Shown here piece after piece: positions 1-12,282 of a DNA stretch of 64,000 bases. Below the pieces are notes generated by a model, which was not told the origin of the DNA, searched no databases, and was given only the letters and a program-made list of their open reading frames with translations. Position 1 is the first letter of the stretch; every line of letters begins with the position of its first letter. Source of the DNA: Tubiluchus corallicola (Eukaryota; Priapulida; Priapulimorpha; Priapulimorphida; Tubiluchidae); assembly GCA_030141605.1 (NCBI GenBank), contig JAQGDQ010000424.1, positions 62,001-126,000 of the forward strand, written 5' to 3'. The position numbers and the translations under genes are program-made.

Positions 1-246
1 GATGATTTGTCTTTGAGGGACTTATATATGCTAGACAAATATGAAGGTTGATGTTGTACGTTAAGATATAAATATTTCGACATTCTTTATGAGTGCTAGC
101 ATCTTCATCACGTTGTTGAGAGCCCCCATGACGGATGTTGAAATATTTGTGTTTTAATACACATACACAATGTTTTTTTATGAACCATGAATTTTATTTT
201 ATGCATCAAAAATACAATATCAAACACATTAATAAACTTTAAATAA

Positions 247-660
247 AATAATTTGAGTAGTGCGAGGTGAGTGTACGACCATACGGTCTTTAACACACTC
301 ACCTTACTTAAATGGAAAAATGATTATAATTATGCATGCTTCTGTAGATAACTTAATGTAAATAAGGATGAAGTAAATGATGTAATAATTTGAGTAGTGC
401 GAGGTGAGTGTACGACCATACGGTCATCAACACACTCACCTTACTTAAATGAAAAAATGATTATAGTTATGCATGCTTCTGTAGATAACTTAATGTAAAT
501 AAGGATGAAGTAAATGATGTAATAATTTGAGTAGTGCGAGGTGAGTGTACGACCATACGGTCATCAACACACTCACCTTACTTAAATGAAAAAATGATTA
601 TAGTTATGCATGTTTCTGTAGATAACTTAATGTAAATAAGGATGAAGTAAATGATGTAAT
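247..660. repeat. 137-bp tandem repeat (3 copies) with internal hairpin
   Basis: Three units start at 247, 384 and 521, and a short fourth start is at 658. Spacing is exactly 137 bp with few differences. Each unit contains the inverted arms AGGTGAGTGT and ACACTCACCT about 20 bases apart, with an inner GACC/GGTC pair, so each can form a hairpin. Confidence 0.93.
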
Positions 661-1211
661 AATAGCAATGGTATAAGAGCAATAAACCTGAAAGTTGAGA
701 AAGGAAAACATAATATGTAATTACGACTTTGAGGGAGCCTTAAAGAGTGAAAACTTTTTTTAAATAGTTACGAATTGAATTATGTGATTATCTGTCAATG
801 CACCACTTACTTGTATTACAATGCACCATATTACTTACTTGTATATACAATGATATACATATACACATATATGTACCCAAATTTAAGTGGGGGAGAAGAG
901 ATTAAATTATACATTATACTTGTAGTAAAAACTATAATTGTATAGAACATTTAAATATAATTAACCGTAGCAATGTAGCCATCATAACCTTTAAAGATGG
1001 GCTATGGGGAGGGGGGGGGGCAAATTATAAGAATATGTTACCCATTGACACATTTATATTTGTTTAAAACAGAAAAATCTTTTACTTACGTAAAGTTTCA
1101 AAAATGCGTTTTAAAATTTTACGTTACACACATACCGTCTTATTGTTTACAGAGACTGTATTAACGGCAATGCTGTTTAAAATTTGTAAATTTGCGGCCA
1201 TTTCAACAGTA
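661..1211. other. AT-rich non-coding stretch
   Basis: No coding or repeat structure recognised except a G run near 1007-1020 and a short TATA-rich segment near 850-870. Confidence 0.5.
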
Positions 1212-1793
1212 CAGTGTTCCCTCGCTATTTCGCGGTTCGTTTATCGCGGACTCGCTGTTTCGCTGGTTTTCACAAATATTAATGTAAAATATTTATCGCG
1301 GTATTTTCGCTGTTTTGCGGGTTTTTGCGGTACTCCGTCTAAAGTATTTTTGAACATGCGTAGTACGTATTGTACAGTAATGTATAGATATGATAAAAAT
1401 ATTAATTCTAACATTAAAAGAATATTATAATTCATAAAAAATACCGTTTACAGTAAGTAGTGTATTTATTCGGCGGATGAATACACACCAAAAACGAAAT
1501 GTACTACTTGCGCCTGCCTGAGATGCTACTGGCCGGCGTGAGACTGTACGTACACGTATCTAGGTTTAAGACTTTAAAACATTTAAGTAAAGTTTTTTAA
1601 AAGGTACATGTACAGTCTCGGAAAAGTCATTAAGGGAATGGGAAAGGGTTATGTATAAGAGTGTGGGGAGGGTTTATAAAGACTTAAAATAATGTATAAC
1701 TACTAAAATAAATATAGCGTCCCTACTTCGCTGAAATTCACTTATCGCGGGTGGGCCAGGAATGGAACACCCGCGATAAGTGAGGGAACACTG
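1212..1793. mobile_element. TA-flanked MITE (pogo/Tigger-like termini), complete copy
   Basis: It begins CAGTGTTCCCTCGC and ends GTGAGGGAACACTG, with a TA dinucleotide on each side (1210-1211 and 1794-1795). Length is 582 bp and there is no transposase ORF. Related copies lie at 43668-44110 and 45482-45849. Class by TIR and TSD style; a Tc1/mariner/pogo superfamily origin is an inference. Confidence 0.85.
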
Positions 1794-2043
1794 TAATTCG
1801 CTAGATGACGCTGTATAGATTTGAGGAAAATCAGGGGGGGGGTAATTTACTAATTTCTCTGGAATGGCATTACGTCTGAGATTAGTGTCGCCACTTTCTA
1901 GCTGCTAATCTAGCACAGTCCATTTCCTCTCGATGGCATCTAGAGGATCTGTTCAGTAGTGCGGTTGAAGTGATAAAGTGAAGCAGATCAATTTGTCCAG
2001 TTGCTTGAGGTCCCAGGCAACTCAATTTAATTTCGCACTGTTA

Positions 2044-2505
2044 TTAAAGGAAGACAGGATGATTTTTCGTATACTATCCCATTTTCAAGTCAGATAAAAG
2101 TATACGTTTTGACACAATATTGCAAAAGCGTTTCCGATAATTAAATAATAGATTAGAAACTTAATTAATGGCGTGCGAGCCCTCAAGTTTCAAATTTACT
2201 GCTGTGCTCACGCATGAGCTATTGAACGTGTGCAGTTCATCACAAACTAACACATCTGAACTGAGAGGTACAGCACTTGTTTTTTGTGCAGTTGTTTCCG
2301 AAATGCAGGGCTAGTGCCCTTCTAACTAGCGAATGGTTAAATGCATGTAACAGCGAACAACTAGTGGCACGAATGCAAAATTGTGTTTGTGGTAATAATT
2401 CCTTCACGTAAGTCATTTTTGAAAAAATAGTAAGTTTCCTTTCAATATTTTAAAGAGTAGATTTTTTTTACCTACAGTTTAAGATTGGGTCTGGTTTTGC
2501 TTTAA
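2044..2505 (+). mobile_element. TTAA-ended dispersed repeat, family K, copy 1
   Basis: It starts TTAAAGGAAGACAGGATG and ends CTGGTTTTGCTTTAA. The ends are imperfect inverted repeats. The same ends and interior recur at 7439-8062 (reversed), 19298-20385 (reversed), 26387-26950, 33397-33946 and, diverged, 31551-32099. No coding capacity seen. Confidence 0.8.
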
Positions 2506-2514
2506 ATAGTTATA

Positions 2515-2805
2515 GAACAAGAACAAGAGTGGTCCTATACCCCCGGGTGTTGGGATAGCTGGTTGCAGCAGATATTTATGAAGACTTGGCTCAAAATGAC
2601 AAAGGAAGATGAGAGAGTAGCCTGTCGTTCTGCTGTCTTCCTTTCCCAAGTACGTGACTTGTCTGAGTAGAGCTAGAAAAGCAGCCAGAGAGTCTTATTC
2701 GAGTGGAACGTAGCTGGAAAAATCCTGCCACTAGTGGGTTTTGAACCCGGAACTTCTTGTGTGGCAGTTAGTCGCTGTAACCACTATGCTATGGCTGCTA
2801 TTGGC
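2515..2805 (-). mobile_element. tRNA-derived SINE
   Basis: Read on the minus strand, it has an A-box-like TAGCATAGTGGTTACAGC and a B-box-like GGGTTCAAAACCC at tRNA spacing (about 2725-2800), followed by a non-tRNA body down to about 2515. It is a SINE head rather than an intact tRNA, because the acceptor stem is not closed. Confidence 0.65.
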
Positions 2806-3399
2806 TTTCTGTTTACACTGAGTAAAAAGTTTAGGAGCACTTTACTGAATGAGAACAATGCAACAGCTATGAGGAAACAGCAAATGTTTAGCGACATGAC
2901 GGCTTGATTTAGCGATAGCGACCTCTAGACAGCGTTTCTGTTCTAAAAACTATAAAAATTATCAAGAGATTTAATCATAATCAGGCGATGCATCAACAGA
3001 AATACTAGCACCGACATTGTGTTTGCAGTAGAATACTTTGTTAAGATTAGATTATCTCTTATATTAATATTCTTGGTATATATATTTATATATAAGATTC
3101 GAGGCTACAGCTCCGACGAGGGCACCATTTGGGGCGATCTATATATCAAACGAAAGGTCTCGATCTAGTGTCGTGCCATTGATGGTTTATTTTTCGAATC
3201 GGGCCCACCGGGAGAAAGGGGAGGCGAAAAACCTCCAAAAATGCCCCTTTTTCGACCGTTTTTTGCAAAAAATTGCAAAAGTTATACGGCTGAGATGTAG
3301 AGAACGGGAATATTAGATTAGTTTTATTCAATCCAAATATGCAATTGTACATATACAACAAAATCTTATAAATAAATATGATTACCTAATGTCTTAGGA

Positions 3400-3800
3400 A
3401 GGGGAAAGCCACCAGGCACGAATGAACGTACGGTGGCCCACATTAATTAGTTATTTCTATTAAATTTACAAGAAGAATTAAAAATCAAACGTAAGTAGTT
3501 TAAGTAGCATTAACAATCTCCGACGGTAAACTGTTCCACGCATCGATCACCCTGTTTGCAAAAGAGTATTTAAAAACATAAATACGACAATAATTTTTGT
3601 ACAACTTGTAACTATGGTCCTTTAATCCGAGACTAGGTGCGTAGGTAAAAAAAATCGTTAAAACTCATAAGTGCGTGGAGCAAATTTTGTACACCATTTT
3701 CATATCAAAAATAAACGTCTGGTTTCAAGAGCCTGTAGTTTCAAATGGTCCGGTGTACTAAAGTCGTTAACATAAGTTAACCCACATTTCTGTATGTTAA
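3400..3800 (-). mobile_element. 3' remnant of a non-LTR retrotransposon (CR1/L2/jockey-like ORF2 end)
   Basis: On the minus strand around 3500-3620 a degenerate frame reads GLKDHSYKLYKNY and then YSFANRVIDAWNSLPSEIV before a stop. The R-V-x-D-x-WNSLP-E-V pattern is the typical C-terminus of CR1/L2/jockey-type reverse transcriptases. Upstream frames are broken. Pseudogene-grade. Confidence 0.72.
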
Positions 3801-4082
3801 TGCAAGTCGATAGGATTTGCTTATAATGTATGCCAGCCAATATGGCCTGTTAGCTCACTGTTAAAGCATTGAAAGTCTGGATCTCAGAATCGATGTTTTT
3901 TCAGCATGGTCATTAAACAATACTAACTAATAGTGAAAGTCATAAAAAAGTAAACAAGCCTATGAACTAAAATAGTGAAAACAAACCCCATGAGTTGCTA
4001 GAACAGTGCATTAATGGCAAAAGCAGTGCAAAGAAACTTATGTAGCAGTTAAAGCAGTGCAAAAAACTAATTAACATCTAAT

Positions 4083-5110
4083 GGGTAGGCAGGTAGGTAG
4101 ATATGGTAATAGTAGAATGGGTAAGTAAAGATTAATATGTAGTTGGGTAAGTACGTAGGTAAGTAGGTTAGTAAGCAAGAGAGTAGATACAGATTAATAG
4201 GTAGTTGGGTAGGTGCGTAGGTAAGTAGGTTAGTAAGCAAGTGAGTAGATACAGATTAATAGGTAGTTGGGTAGGTGCGTAGGTAAGTAGGTTAGTAAGC
4301 AAGTGAATAGATACAGATTAATAGGTAGTTGGGTAGATGCGTAGGTAAGTAGGTTAGTAAGCAAGTGAGTAGATACAGATTAATAGGTAGTTGGGTAGGT
4401 ACGTAGGTAAGTAGGTTAGTAAGCAAGTGAGTAGATACAGATTAATAGGTAGTTGGGTAGGTGCGTAGGTAAGTAGGTTAGTAAGCAAGTGAGTAGATAC
4501 AGATTAATAGGTAGTTGGGTAGGTGCGTAGGTAAGTAGGTTAGTAAGCAAGTGAATAGATACAGATTAATAGGTAGTTGGGTAGATGCGTAGGTAAGTAG
4601 GTTAGTAAGCAAGTGAGTAGATACAGATTAATAGGTAGTTGGGTAGGTACGTAGGTAAGTAGGTTAGTAAGCAAGTGAGTAGATACAGATTAATAGGTAG
4701 TTGGGTAGGTGCGTAGGTAAGTAGGTTAGTAAGCAAGTTAGTAAGCAAGTGAGTAGATACAGATTAATAGGTAGTTGGGTAGGTACGTAGGTTAGTAAGC
4801 AAGTGAGTAGATACAGATTAATAGGTAGTTGGGTAGGCACGTAGGTAAGTAGGTTAGTAAGCAAGTGAGTAGATACAGATTAATAGGTAGTTGGGTAGAT
4901 GCGTAGGTAAGTAGGTTAGTAAGCAAGTGAGTAGATACAGATTAATAGGTAGTTGAGTAGGTACGTAGGTAAGTAGGTTAGTAAGCAAGTGAGTAGATAC
5001 AGATTAATAGGTAGTTGGGTAGGTAGGTTAGTAAGCAGGTGAATAGGTAAAGATTAATAGGTAGGTGGGTATGTAGGTAAGCAAGTAGTTAGGTAGGTAT
5101 GTACTAGGCA
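4083..5110. repeat. 62-bp minisatellite built on GTAGGTA motifs
   Basis: About 14 units of roughly 62 bp contain GATTAATAGGTAGTTGGGTA and GTTAGTAAGCAAGTGAGTAG. Some units carry internal deletions or duplications (near 4730 and 5010). The edges decay into simple GTAG repeats. Open frames on the minus strand (LLTYVPTQLP-type) are a by-product. Confidence 0.93.
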
Positions 5111-6239
5111 GGCAAATCAATAGGTAAGCAGTGAAGCCAAGTAATAAGGTAGGTAAGACTGACAGGCTCCCATCTCCACACACAAAAATCCCGCAAGTGC
5201 TACAGGACTTGCGCTGTTTAAAGTATCCCCTGTCCAAGTGTCATTGCCCATTGTCCAAATGCCCTACTGCTCAAGTGTTCACTGTCCACGTACCAGTGCT
5301 CATTTGTCCATTGCCAATGTCCATGTGTTCATTATCCAACTGTCCACTGCCAAGTATCCACTCCCCAAACATCTACCACCGGAGTGACCGTGATAAATGA
5401 AACAACCCAAATTTCCAGAGGCAGTTTTACTGACTGTTGTCCATCCATTTACTAATCAGGCCCAGCGTTAATTAACTATTGTTGCTACCTCAACTTGGCC
5501 ACTTGACTATTGTCCTCACCTAAATGTTATAAAAATAATTAATTGTTGCAATTTCTAGAAAGTCAATTTTACAATTTTCTTTGCAAGACTTACGGCAAAA
5601 CATTTGCCATAAGATACATATAATGCAGATTGATTCATTCCTTTCCTTTCTCCTTTCCTCCAGGGATGCCTAATTGCTTAATTACTCTTCTCCTTCTTTC
5701 GTTATTTCCTGTAATCACATTAAGCGAATCGTAATTCTACATCACTGACGTGTAGATGGCCACGGAGACAATCATCTGATACACCCCGCAGCCACCAGGG
5801 GGCTCTAAGTCACCCACATTCAATCAGCGATCAGTTTGTTCCATGTATAATTGACAAGTAATCTAAGGATTTAGTAACACAAGAATTCCTTTGCACATAA
5901 TAATTTGCTGTAGCGTATTACATGGCAGTGCGTTGCCTGGCAACGGCTGCCAGTCGATATCCCTGCTTCTTTCTACCATGTTTGTTAGATCGATGCTGGG
6001 CTGAGCCTCAAGGCTTCGACGTGCGTTCGTAGTTAGGAATAGAATGTACTCAATTCACTTATAGGACGATTAGTTACTTTAACAACCAAAAAATCCTTTC
6101 TGTTTTGTTTTGTACAGGTGAAACAGAAAGTTATACCTGTACTTTGCTATATTTTATCCATCGCGTCTTGCTAGTCAAAACTGTCTCATAAACTTTTTTG
6201 CTAAATGCTAAAAGTGCAATTTCATTTGTAAGATAGATA
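5111..6239. other. Non-coding stretch between arrays
   Basis: 5225-5380 has a loose TGTCCA/TGCCCA repetition. The remainder to 6239 shows no gene or clear element. Open frames here are short and non-conserved. Confidence 0.5.
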
Positions 6240-6955
6240 CAGTCCTATCCTGTCCTACCTTGCAGCTCTGGCTAGTCCTGTCCAGTCCAGTTCGTCCTGT
6301 CATGTCCTGTCGTCCCATCCCGGTCTGTCCTGTCGTCCCATCCCGTTCTGTCCTGTCGTCTTATCCTGTCCTGTCCTGTCCTGTCATGTCCAGTTCGTCC
6401 TGTTTTTGTCCTGCAGTCCTGTCCTGTCCAGTTCGTCCTGTCTTGTCCTCTTATCTTATCCCGTTCTGTCCTATCATCTTATCCTGTCCTGTCGTGTCCA
6501 GTTCGTCCTGTCTTGTCCTGCAGTCCTGTCCTATCCAATTCGTCCTGTCTTGTCTTGTCCTGCTCTGTCTTGCCCTGTGCTGTCATATCCTGTCCTGTCA
6601 TGTCCAGTTCATCCTGTATTGTCCTGCCCTGTCTTGTCCTGTGCTGTCGTATCCTGTCCTGTCCTGTCCTGTCCTGTCCAGTTCATCCTGTCTTGTCTTG
6701 TCTTGTCCTGTCCTGTCCAGTTCGTCCTGTCTTGTCTTGTCTTGTCCTGCCCTGTCCAGTTCGTCCTGTCTTGTCTTGTCTTGTCTTGTCCTGTCCTGTC
6801 CAGTTCGTCCTGTCTTGTCCTGTTATCCTCTCCTGTTCTCTCCTGTCGTGTTATCCTGTCCTGTCTGGTCCTGCTCCATGCAGTGCACTGTCTTACTTTG
6901 TTCTGTGCTATTTTACCTTGCCGTATTCTGTTGTCTGTATTCTGATACGTACGAC
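6240..6955. repeat. CTGTC pentanucleotide-based satellite
   Basis: Continuous CCTGT/CTTGT pentamers with interspersed CAGTTCGTC blocks. It is open in all three forward frames because CCTGT repeats contain no stop. Predicted Cys/Val/Leu/Ser proteins here are artefacts. Confidence 0.95.
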
Positions 6956-7371
6956 TTAAATACTTAGAAAGGATTTTGTTTTTGTTTAATCACAACTACG
7001 TAAATCGACTTCTACACTTTAAAACTCACTGAGGCAGGCAGTGAGACCCGTGGATTCGACTGTGTGAGGAAAATTGATTCATCTGGAGAGTGGGTAGTGC
7101 AATCCAGCGAAACTAACACAGGAAATTGAACTGTTATGTTGCCGGCATTATTCATCATAAATCCATTCAACCCTTGTAATACCCACATTATGGAACTGGA
7201 TTATGATAAATAATGTCAATTTTGCAATGCCAGTGTCTGCTTGTTTGTGCTGAATTTATAAGTTGAAACTAGCGACCTCTTGGTAATTAATGTGAAAACC
7301 TGCAGCAAGTTGATAAGGTCATGAGGTTATATGTGGAGTAGAACTAATTCTTAAACTATTTTGGCAAGAGT

Positions 7372-7405
7372 CTTTGTCACAGAGCTGTGTCTTTGTCACA
7401 GAGCT
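7372..7405. repeat. Short tandem duplication
   Basis: GTCTTTGTCACAGAGCTG is present twice in a row. Confidence 0.85.
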
Positions 7406-7438
7406 GCAGTGATTCTTACACATCTGTATTTGATAATA

Positions 7439-8062
7439 TTAAAACAAAACTGGACCCAATCTTGAACTGTAGGTCAAAACAATCTACTCTTTGAAATATC
7501 GAAAGAAAACATTATTTTTTCAAAAATGTCTTACGCGAAAGAATTATTCCCGCACAAACACAATTTCGCGTTTGTGCCACTAATTCTTCGCTGTTATATG
7601 CATTTCACCATTTGCTAGTTAGACGGACACTAGCGCCTGCATTTCGGTAGCGAAATGGAAAAAAACGGTTGCTGTACCTCTCAGTTTAGATGTTTTAGTT
7701 TGTGATGAACTGCACACGTTCGATAACTCATGTGTGAGCACAGTAGTAAAGTTAAAATTTGAATTTTTATCTTAAAACATGCATAGTTTTAGTACAACAC
7801 ACTGAATACCTTACAATAGCACTGTACTTCAATTTTCGCTTTTACAAACACATGTAACACGCTCGTGGAACATTTTTGCTGTTGAAAATTATGTTAGTTT
7901 GTGGTGTCATCAATAGTTGGGCTCGAATGCTGTTAATTAAGTTTTTAATTTATTATTTAACTACCAGAAACGCTTTTGCAGTATTAACTGTGTCAAAATG
8001 TATACTTTTGATCGGACTTGAAAATGGGGTGGTATATGAAAAATTATCCTGTCTTCTTTTAA
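7439..8062 (-). mobile_element. Family K element, copy 2 (reversed)
   Basis: It begins TTAAAACAAAACTGGACCC and ends CCTGTCTTCTTTTAA, the reverse of copy 1, with the same interior order. No intact protein-coding capacity. Confidence 0.8.
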
Positions 8063-8357
8063 CATTTAATTAAGAAAAAATGTACTTGTTTGTTTTTACA
8101 CGTGGCAAATGTAAGAAATGATGTTACCAATGACAGAAATCTTTAGACTGCTGAAGATGTCCGCCCGGACAGAAACATTTAACATAAATTTCATAACATG
8201 TAGTACTTTGTTATCATTATTATTTCTTATTAGATGGGTTCCCACTTCTGCTTCTAGTAGTAATAAGAATCTGTAAAAATATATGTAAAATGTGTGGAAT
8301 AGGTTCATAAGATGTTAGTGAATAAGGATCCCCGACGGAGTAAATAGTTACAACACT

Positions 8358-8847
8358 CAGGGTTCCCACGGTCAGTAAAAACCCTGGAAAGTCCTTGAAA
8401 ATGCGGGCTATCCAGGAAAGTCATGGAAAAGATAGGGAAAAAGATAATTTGGTAAAAAGTCAGGGAAAACGACGAAAATGGGGCGAAAAGTCAAAGAAAT
8501 TGAAAAGGGTTGCAAAAATAATCACAGAGAACCGATATTTTTCCAAACATATTTTTCAGCGATTCGCATTCAAATAAAATTTCGCTCTGGCAGGCTCCCA
8601 GTTTCGACTTCTGTTCCAAAAATAATGATTGGATTAAGAAAGTTTATTTAATGTGATTAGTGTAATTTCGTTAGCACTACTGCAACTGTGCAGACACGTT
8701 ATATATATGCATATGTATGAAAACGTTTGAATATGTATACTGTCAATACAATTTCTGCTTATCTTGGTCGTGGAATGTCAATAATTGGCCAGGGAAAAGT
8801 CATGGAAAAGTAAGGCAAATTTATTTTAAAATTCTGTGGGAACCCTG
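8358..8847. mobile_element. hAT-like MITE with 8-bp target duplication
   Basis: Termini are CAGGGTTCCCAC and GTGGGAACCCTG. AACACTCA is found at 8352-8359, overlapping the first two TIR bases, and again at 8848-8855, consistent with an 8-bp duplication. The interior is AG-rich, and its open frame (KDREKDNLVKSQGKRRK) is spurious. Confidence 0.82.
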
Positions 8848-8884
8848 AACACTCAGTTTCCAAACCTCAACACACAAGAAAAGC

Positions 8885-9110
8885 AGGTGGCTATCTTCAT
8901 CGCTCCTGTACATTTTCTACCCCCCGGTACCTGACCAGGTACTCAACAAGGCTGAGTCAGTGTAGGAGAATGGCCGGAAAATCTTTTTTGAGTGCTTTTT
9001 GGCTCAAGAAATCTTCGACGTGAGCGGAAACAGGGAATCCAACCCAGAACCACCGAATCGGAAGCCAAGTTCCGTAACCGTTCAGCCACATGATGACTGC
9101 CCATGAGTTT
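8885..9110 (-). mobile_element. tRNA-derived SINE
   Basis: On the minus strand, TGTGGCTGAACGGTTACGG (A box) and GGGTTGGATTCCC (B box) sit at tRNA spacing between about 9105 and 9030. A body follows with AAATCTTTCTTGAG-like and GGTACCTGGTCAGG-like segments down to about 8890. Confidence 0.62.
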
Positions 9111-9427
9111 ACGCAATGTAAACTGAACTATTTGATGATGGAAGATCATTCGGATTGGAAAGCCACAAACCATTTGAACAATTATTTTACAAGCACTAAC
9201 AGAAAAGCTGGCTGATTTTGGGTAATGATATATATGACCAATGATAAAAGGAGCTATCAGCTGCTGTGGGGGTTTGAACTGGAGATGCAACATTCATTTC
9301 TTTAATTTTGTTATCTGGCAAACTTGCATAGCTACAGTTTACTCTCATAATGAAATTTCATTATTGGCCAGGAGGCAATTTATAAACGAACCAATAATGA
9401 CTGTTTTATTAATGCACGGATGCATAG

Positions 9428-9707
9428 TGACGTCGTGAATTTTCCTTGCGTAGTGACGTCATACATTTGCCTTGTGACTTCAATTAATCACAATAAAATG
9501 ACGTGACAGCTGACGCACTGTATGTAGAGTACCAGCGGTGACGTCACGCGTAATGATTTTGCACTCTTGCCGCGTGCTGCATGCTGGACAATTCGTCTGA
9601 CACGTTGACGAAGTCAGCAATTTGCATGATGACGTCACAGCTGAAGCCAGGCGCTGGATTGTAGCCGAGCCATAAATTGCGTTTGACTAAAGCCATAATA
9701 ACGTCGT
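9428..9707. promoter_or_regulatory. Cluster of CRE/ATF-like TGACGTCA sites
   Basis: TGACGTCG at 9428, TGACGTCA at 9454, TGACGTGA at 9499, TGACGTCA at 9539 and at 9630, and AACGTCG near 9700. Six CRE-like octamers in 280 bp is far above chance in this AT-rich region. No promoter or transcript evidence; it could be part of an unrecognised repeat. Confidence 0.4.
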
Positions 9708-9740
9708 GGGATGTTTTATATTGTATAAACTTACAGGGCA

Positions 9741-9990
9741 ATTGATTTGCATGTTCGTAAAATCTTCAATTCAGTTTAATACATTTTATTGTCTTTAGCA
9801 TAAAACAGTCATACGAAGTGCATAAAATTGCCATCACAAACACAAAAATACCAGTATTGCTTAAGCAATTGATTTGCATGTTCGTAAAATCTTCAATTCA
9901 GTTTAATACATTTTATTGTCTTTAGCATAAAGCAGTCGTACGAAGTGCATAAAATTGCCATCACAAACACACAAATACCAGTATTGCTCA
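9741..9990. repeat. 127-bp tandem duplication
   Basis: ATTGATTTGCATGTTCGTAA starts at 9741 and again at 9868, and the two units are almost identical. A diverged related segment lies at 11447-11560 (TTTAATACATTTTGTTG, then CACCACAAACACA). Confidence 0.88.
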
Positions 9991-10129
9991 AACTTGTTTG
10001 ACAGCCGGCAGCAGATGTCACAGACAGTAAATAAGGAAAATTTGTAAAAGTCCGCTGTTTGACTTTGTGTATGGTTTGTCTGTAGTTACTGAATCTTTCT
10101 GTCTTTGTGTCTGAATTTCTATGTCTCTC

Positions 10130-10814
10130 TTAATCTCCCTTCTCCTCCTCCTCTTGCTGTATCTCTCTCACCTTGAAGTCTTGAATAATATAGTTCTAAT
10201 AGTCTTTGACGACATACTAGAAGTTTTGAGGTGCACATGTTTAGTATACACGCTGCAACTCTCTAACTGGTGATGGTATTAGAGGTTATGTGAAGAGGTG
10301 AAACAAGCAATGCAAACATGGTGGGTGCGAGCTTAAAAACACAGTTAGGATTAGAGACAGGTTAGTTAGGATGGCACCTTTATAGTAGAAATAGCAGAGG
10401 GTGTTAGTGCTCGGAAGTGATCTCTAGAAGCGATTTCTCTTATATCCGGTGGAGGTTTGTTCCACAAACGTATTGCTCTGGGGTAGAAGGAGTTTAAATA
10501 TTGACTCTTGCCGATGGCTGAACAAATTTGTTGTTATCTTTGAGAGATGGGGTGATGTAAGTTGGTAAATTTATACCTATCCTGTGATGCACTATATAAT
10601 GAAAGAGGTTTAGTATCGTTTGTCGGCATCTAATTGCTCACCCGCCTTTTCTCTCACTCACTCTTTTTCTCCCTCACTAGCTCTCTTTCTCTCTCTCCCT
10701 CTGCCTCCCCTCTCTTTCTTTATCCCCCTCTTTCTTTCTCTTGCTGTATCTCTCTTCCTCACTCAGTTTCTCTTTTCAATTTCTATATCTCTTCCTCCAC
10801 CTCTCTTCCTTCAC

Positions 10815-10849
<35 letters not shown>

Positions 10850-11005
10850 ATGTCTCTTAGTGTATCTCTCTGCTTCCCATTCTCTTTCTTTGTCTCTCTC
10901 AAAATCTTTTTCTCTCTTTCTATCTGTATCTCTCTCATTCGTTCTCTCTGTCTTCTCTACTTTTTTCTCTCTTCCTCTATGCATCCTCTTTCTTTCTCTG
11001 TCTCC

Positions 11006-11082
<77 letters not shown>

Positions 11083-11190
11083 CTCTTTCTCACTTCTGTA
11101 TCTTTGTTTTGCTCTTTCTTTTTTGTTTGCCCTCTCTTTTTTGTGATTTTTCCCAGTGGTCACTCTTGGCTCTCTCTTTTTGATACTAAT
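10130..11190. repeat. Long CT-rich (TCTC) low-complexity tract
   Basis: A short CT-rich stretch lies at 10130-10170. The main tract, 10650-11130, is dominated by pure or interrupted CT repeats, pure at about 10818-10848 and 11041-11080. The long Leu/Ser frames through it are composition artefacts. No element is recognised between 10180 and 10640. Confidence 0.9.
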
Positions 11191-11274
11191 TCTGAGTAGT
11201 TTCTTTCGCTGTACCGATTATGGCTGTTTACTTCTTACAAGCACGATGTGTAATTGTGTCTACATCTGAATGTG

Positions 11275-11370
11275 ACTAAGCTCAGTGGCTTATCTTAGAG
11301 AGATCCTTGACAATGCACCAAATTCCAGTCCTGCCACACGCACCTGCTCCGAGTAGGTCCTGTTATTGAA
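11275..11370 (+). repeat. Dispersed repeat segment shared with 30025-30115
   Basis: CTCAGTGGCTTATCTTAG here and TTCAGTGGCTCATCTTGG at 30025 start collinear, diverged segments containing CCTGC..AC and AGTAGG blocks. Probably the body of a SINE-like element. Confidence 0.5.
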
Positions 11371-11599
11371 ATTCTGGCTTGCAGTGCGTAAAAGTACACA
11401 AAAATGTTACACTCCGATCTCTTTTTTATTTGTAGGATCCCAAAAAATTCAATTTGGTTTAATACATTTTGTTGTTTTTAAAATAAAACAGTCATATAAA
11501 GTGTCACCACACAAAACTGCCACCACAAACACATCACAAGGTAGCGGCATTGCTTTGGGGCTGTTGGGTGTGCGACCGCACAGAATGGCCAATATCACA

Positions 11600-12282
11600 A
11601 TTTACGACTGCAGAGTTTTTCTAAATTGATATCAATGAAGAATTACCTTCGCTTAACTATGAGCAATCATGGAGTCACTAGCTTTCTATAAAAAGAGAGT
11701 TTACCGAATTATTTGATGTTGAAGAGGTCATAAAGGACTTTGCAATTCAAAAAATGAGGTTAAACATCTAGTTTTTCAGTATTTTTTATATTTTCGGAAA
11801 GAATAGATGCCTTTGTCCAATATTCTTCCATATTTTTTGGGGGGAGGGGCGACGGGACAAATATTTAAGTTTTATCTAATCACTTTCAACTTTTCACCTC
11901 TTTTAGACTTTATTATTATTTTTGATGTTTTAAATTGAGTTACTAAATTTCTTTTTTATTATTGTCTTTCTGCACAGGTGTAAAATTTCGTCATAGTTAC
12001 AGCGAATTACATAATTACGTCGATCATTAAATGAAATGTAAATGTTTCATATACGTGTGTTTGTCGCGGTCAAAGGTGTGTTACATTCATGTAAGGGGTG
12101 GCCAATTTGGCTACTGCACAGGGTGGCCAACCCCCCCCCTCTTCCCTCCCACACAACCGAGTCAAGGTTCTGTGAAGAATCTTTTTCTTTTTTCTCAATA
12201 ATGATCTCATGAAACAGTGTGACCATGTTACTATTTTGCACTTATTATCTACAACATGTACAGGTCCTCTCTTGTTTTGCAG
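11600..12282. other. Intron sequence before exon 1
   Basis: No element recognised. A G run at 11838-11848 and a C run at 12129-12139 are present. The acceptor of the first recognised exon is at 12282. Confidence 0.5.

Noticed and set aside
6260-6967. Cys/Val/Leu/Ser-rich open frames up to 235 codons
   Set aside because: Translation of CTGTC repeats; all three frames are open, so none is evidence of coding.
10620-11183. Leu/Ser-rich open frames in the CT tract
   Set aside because: Low-complexity CT repeat with no coding signature.
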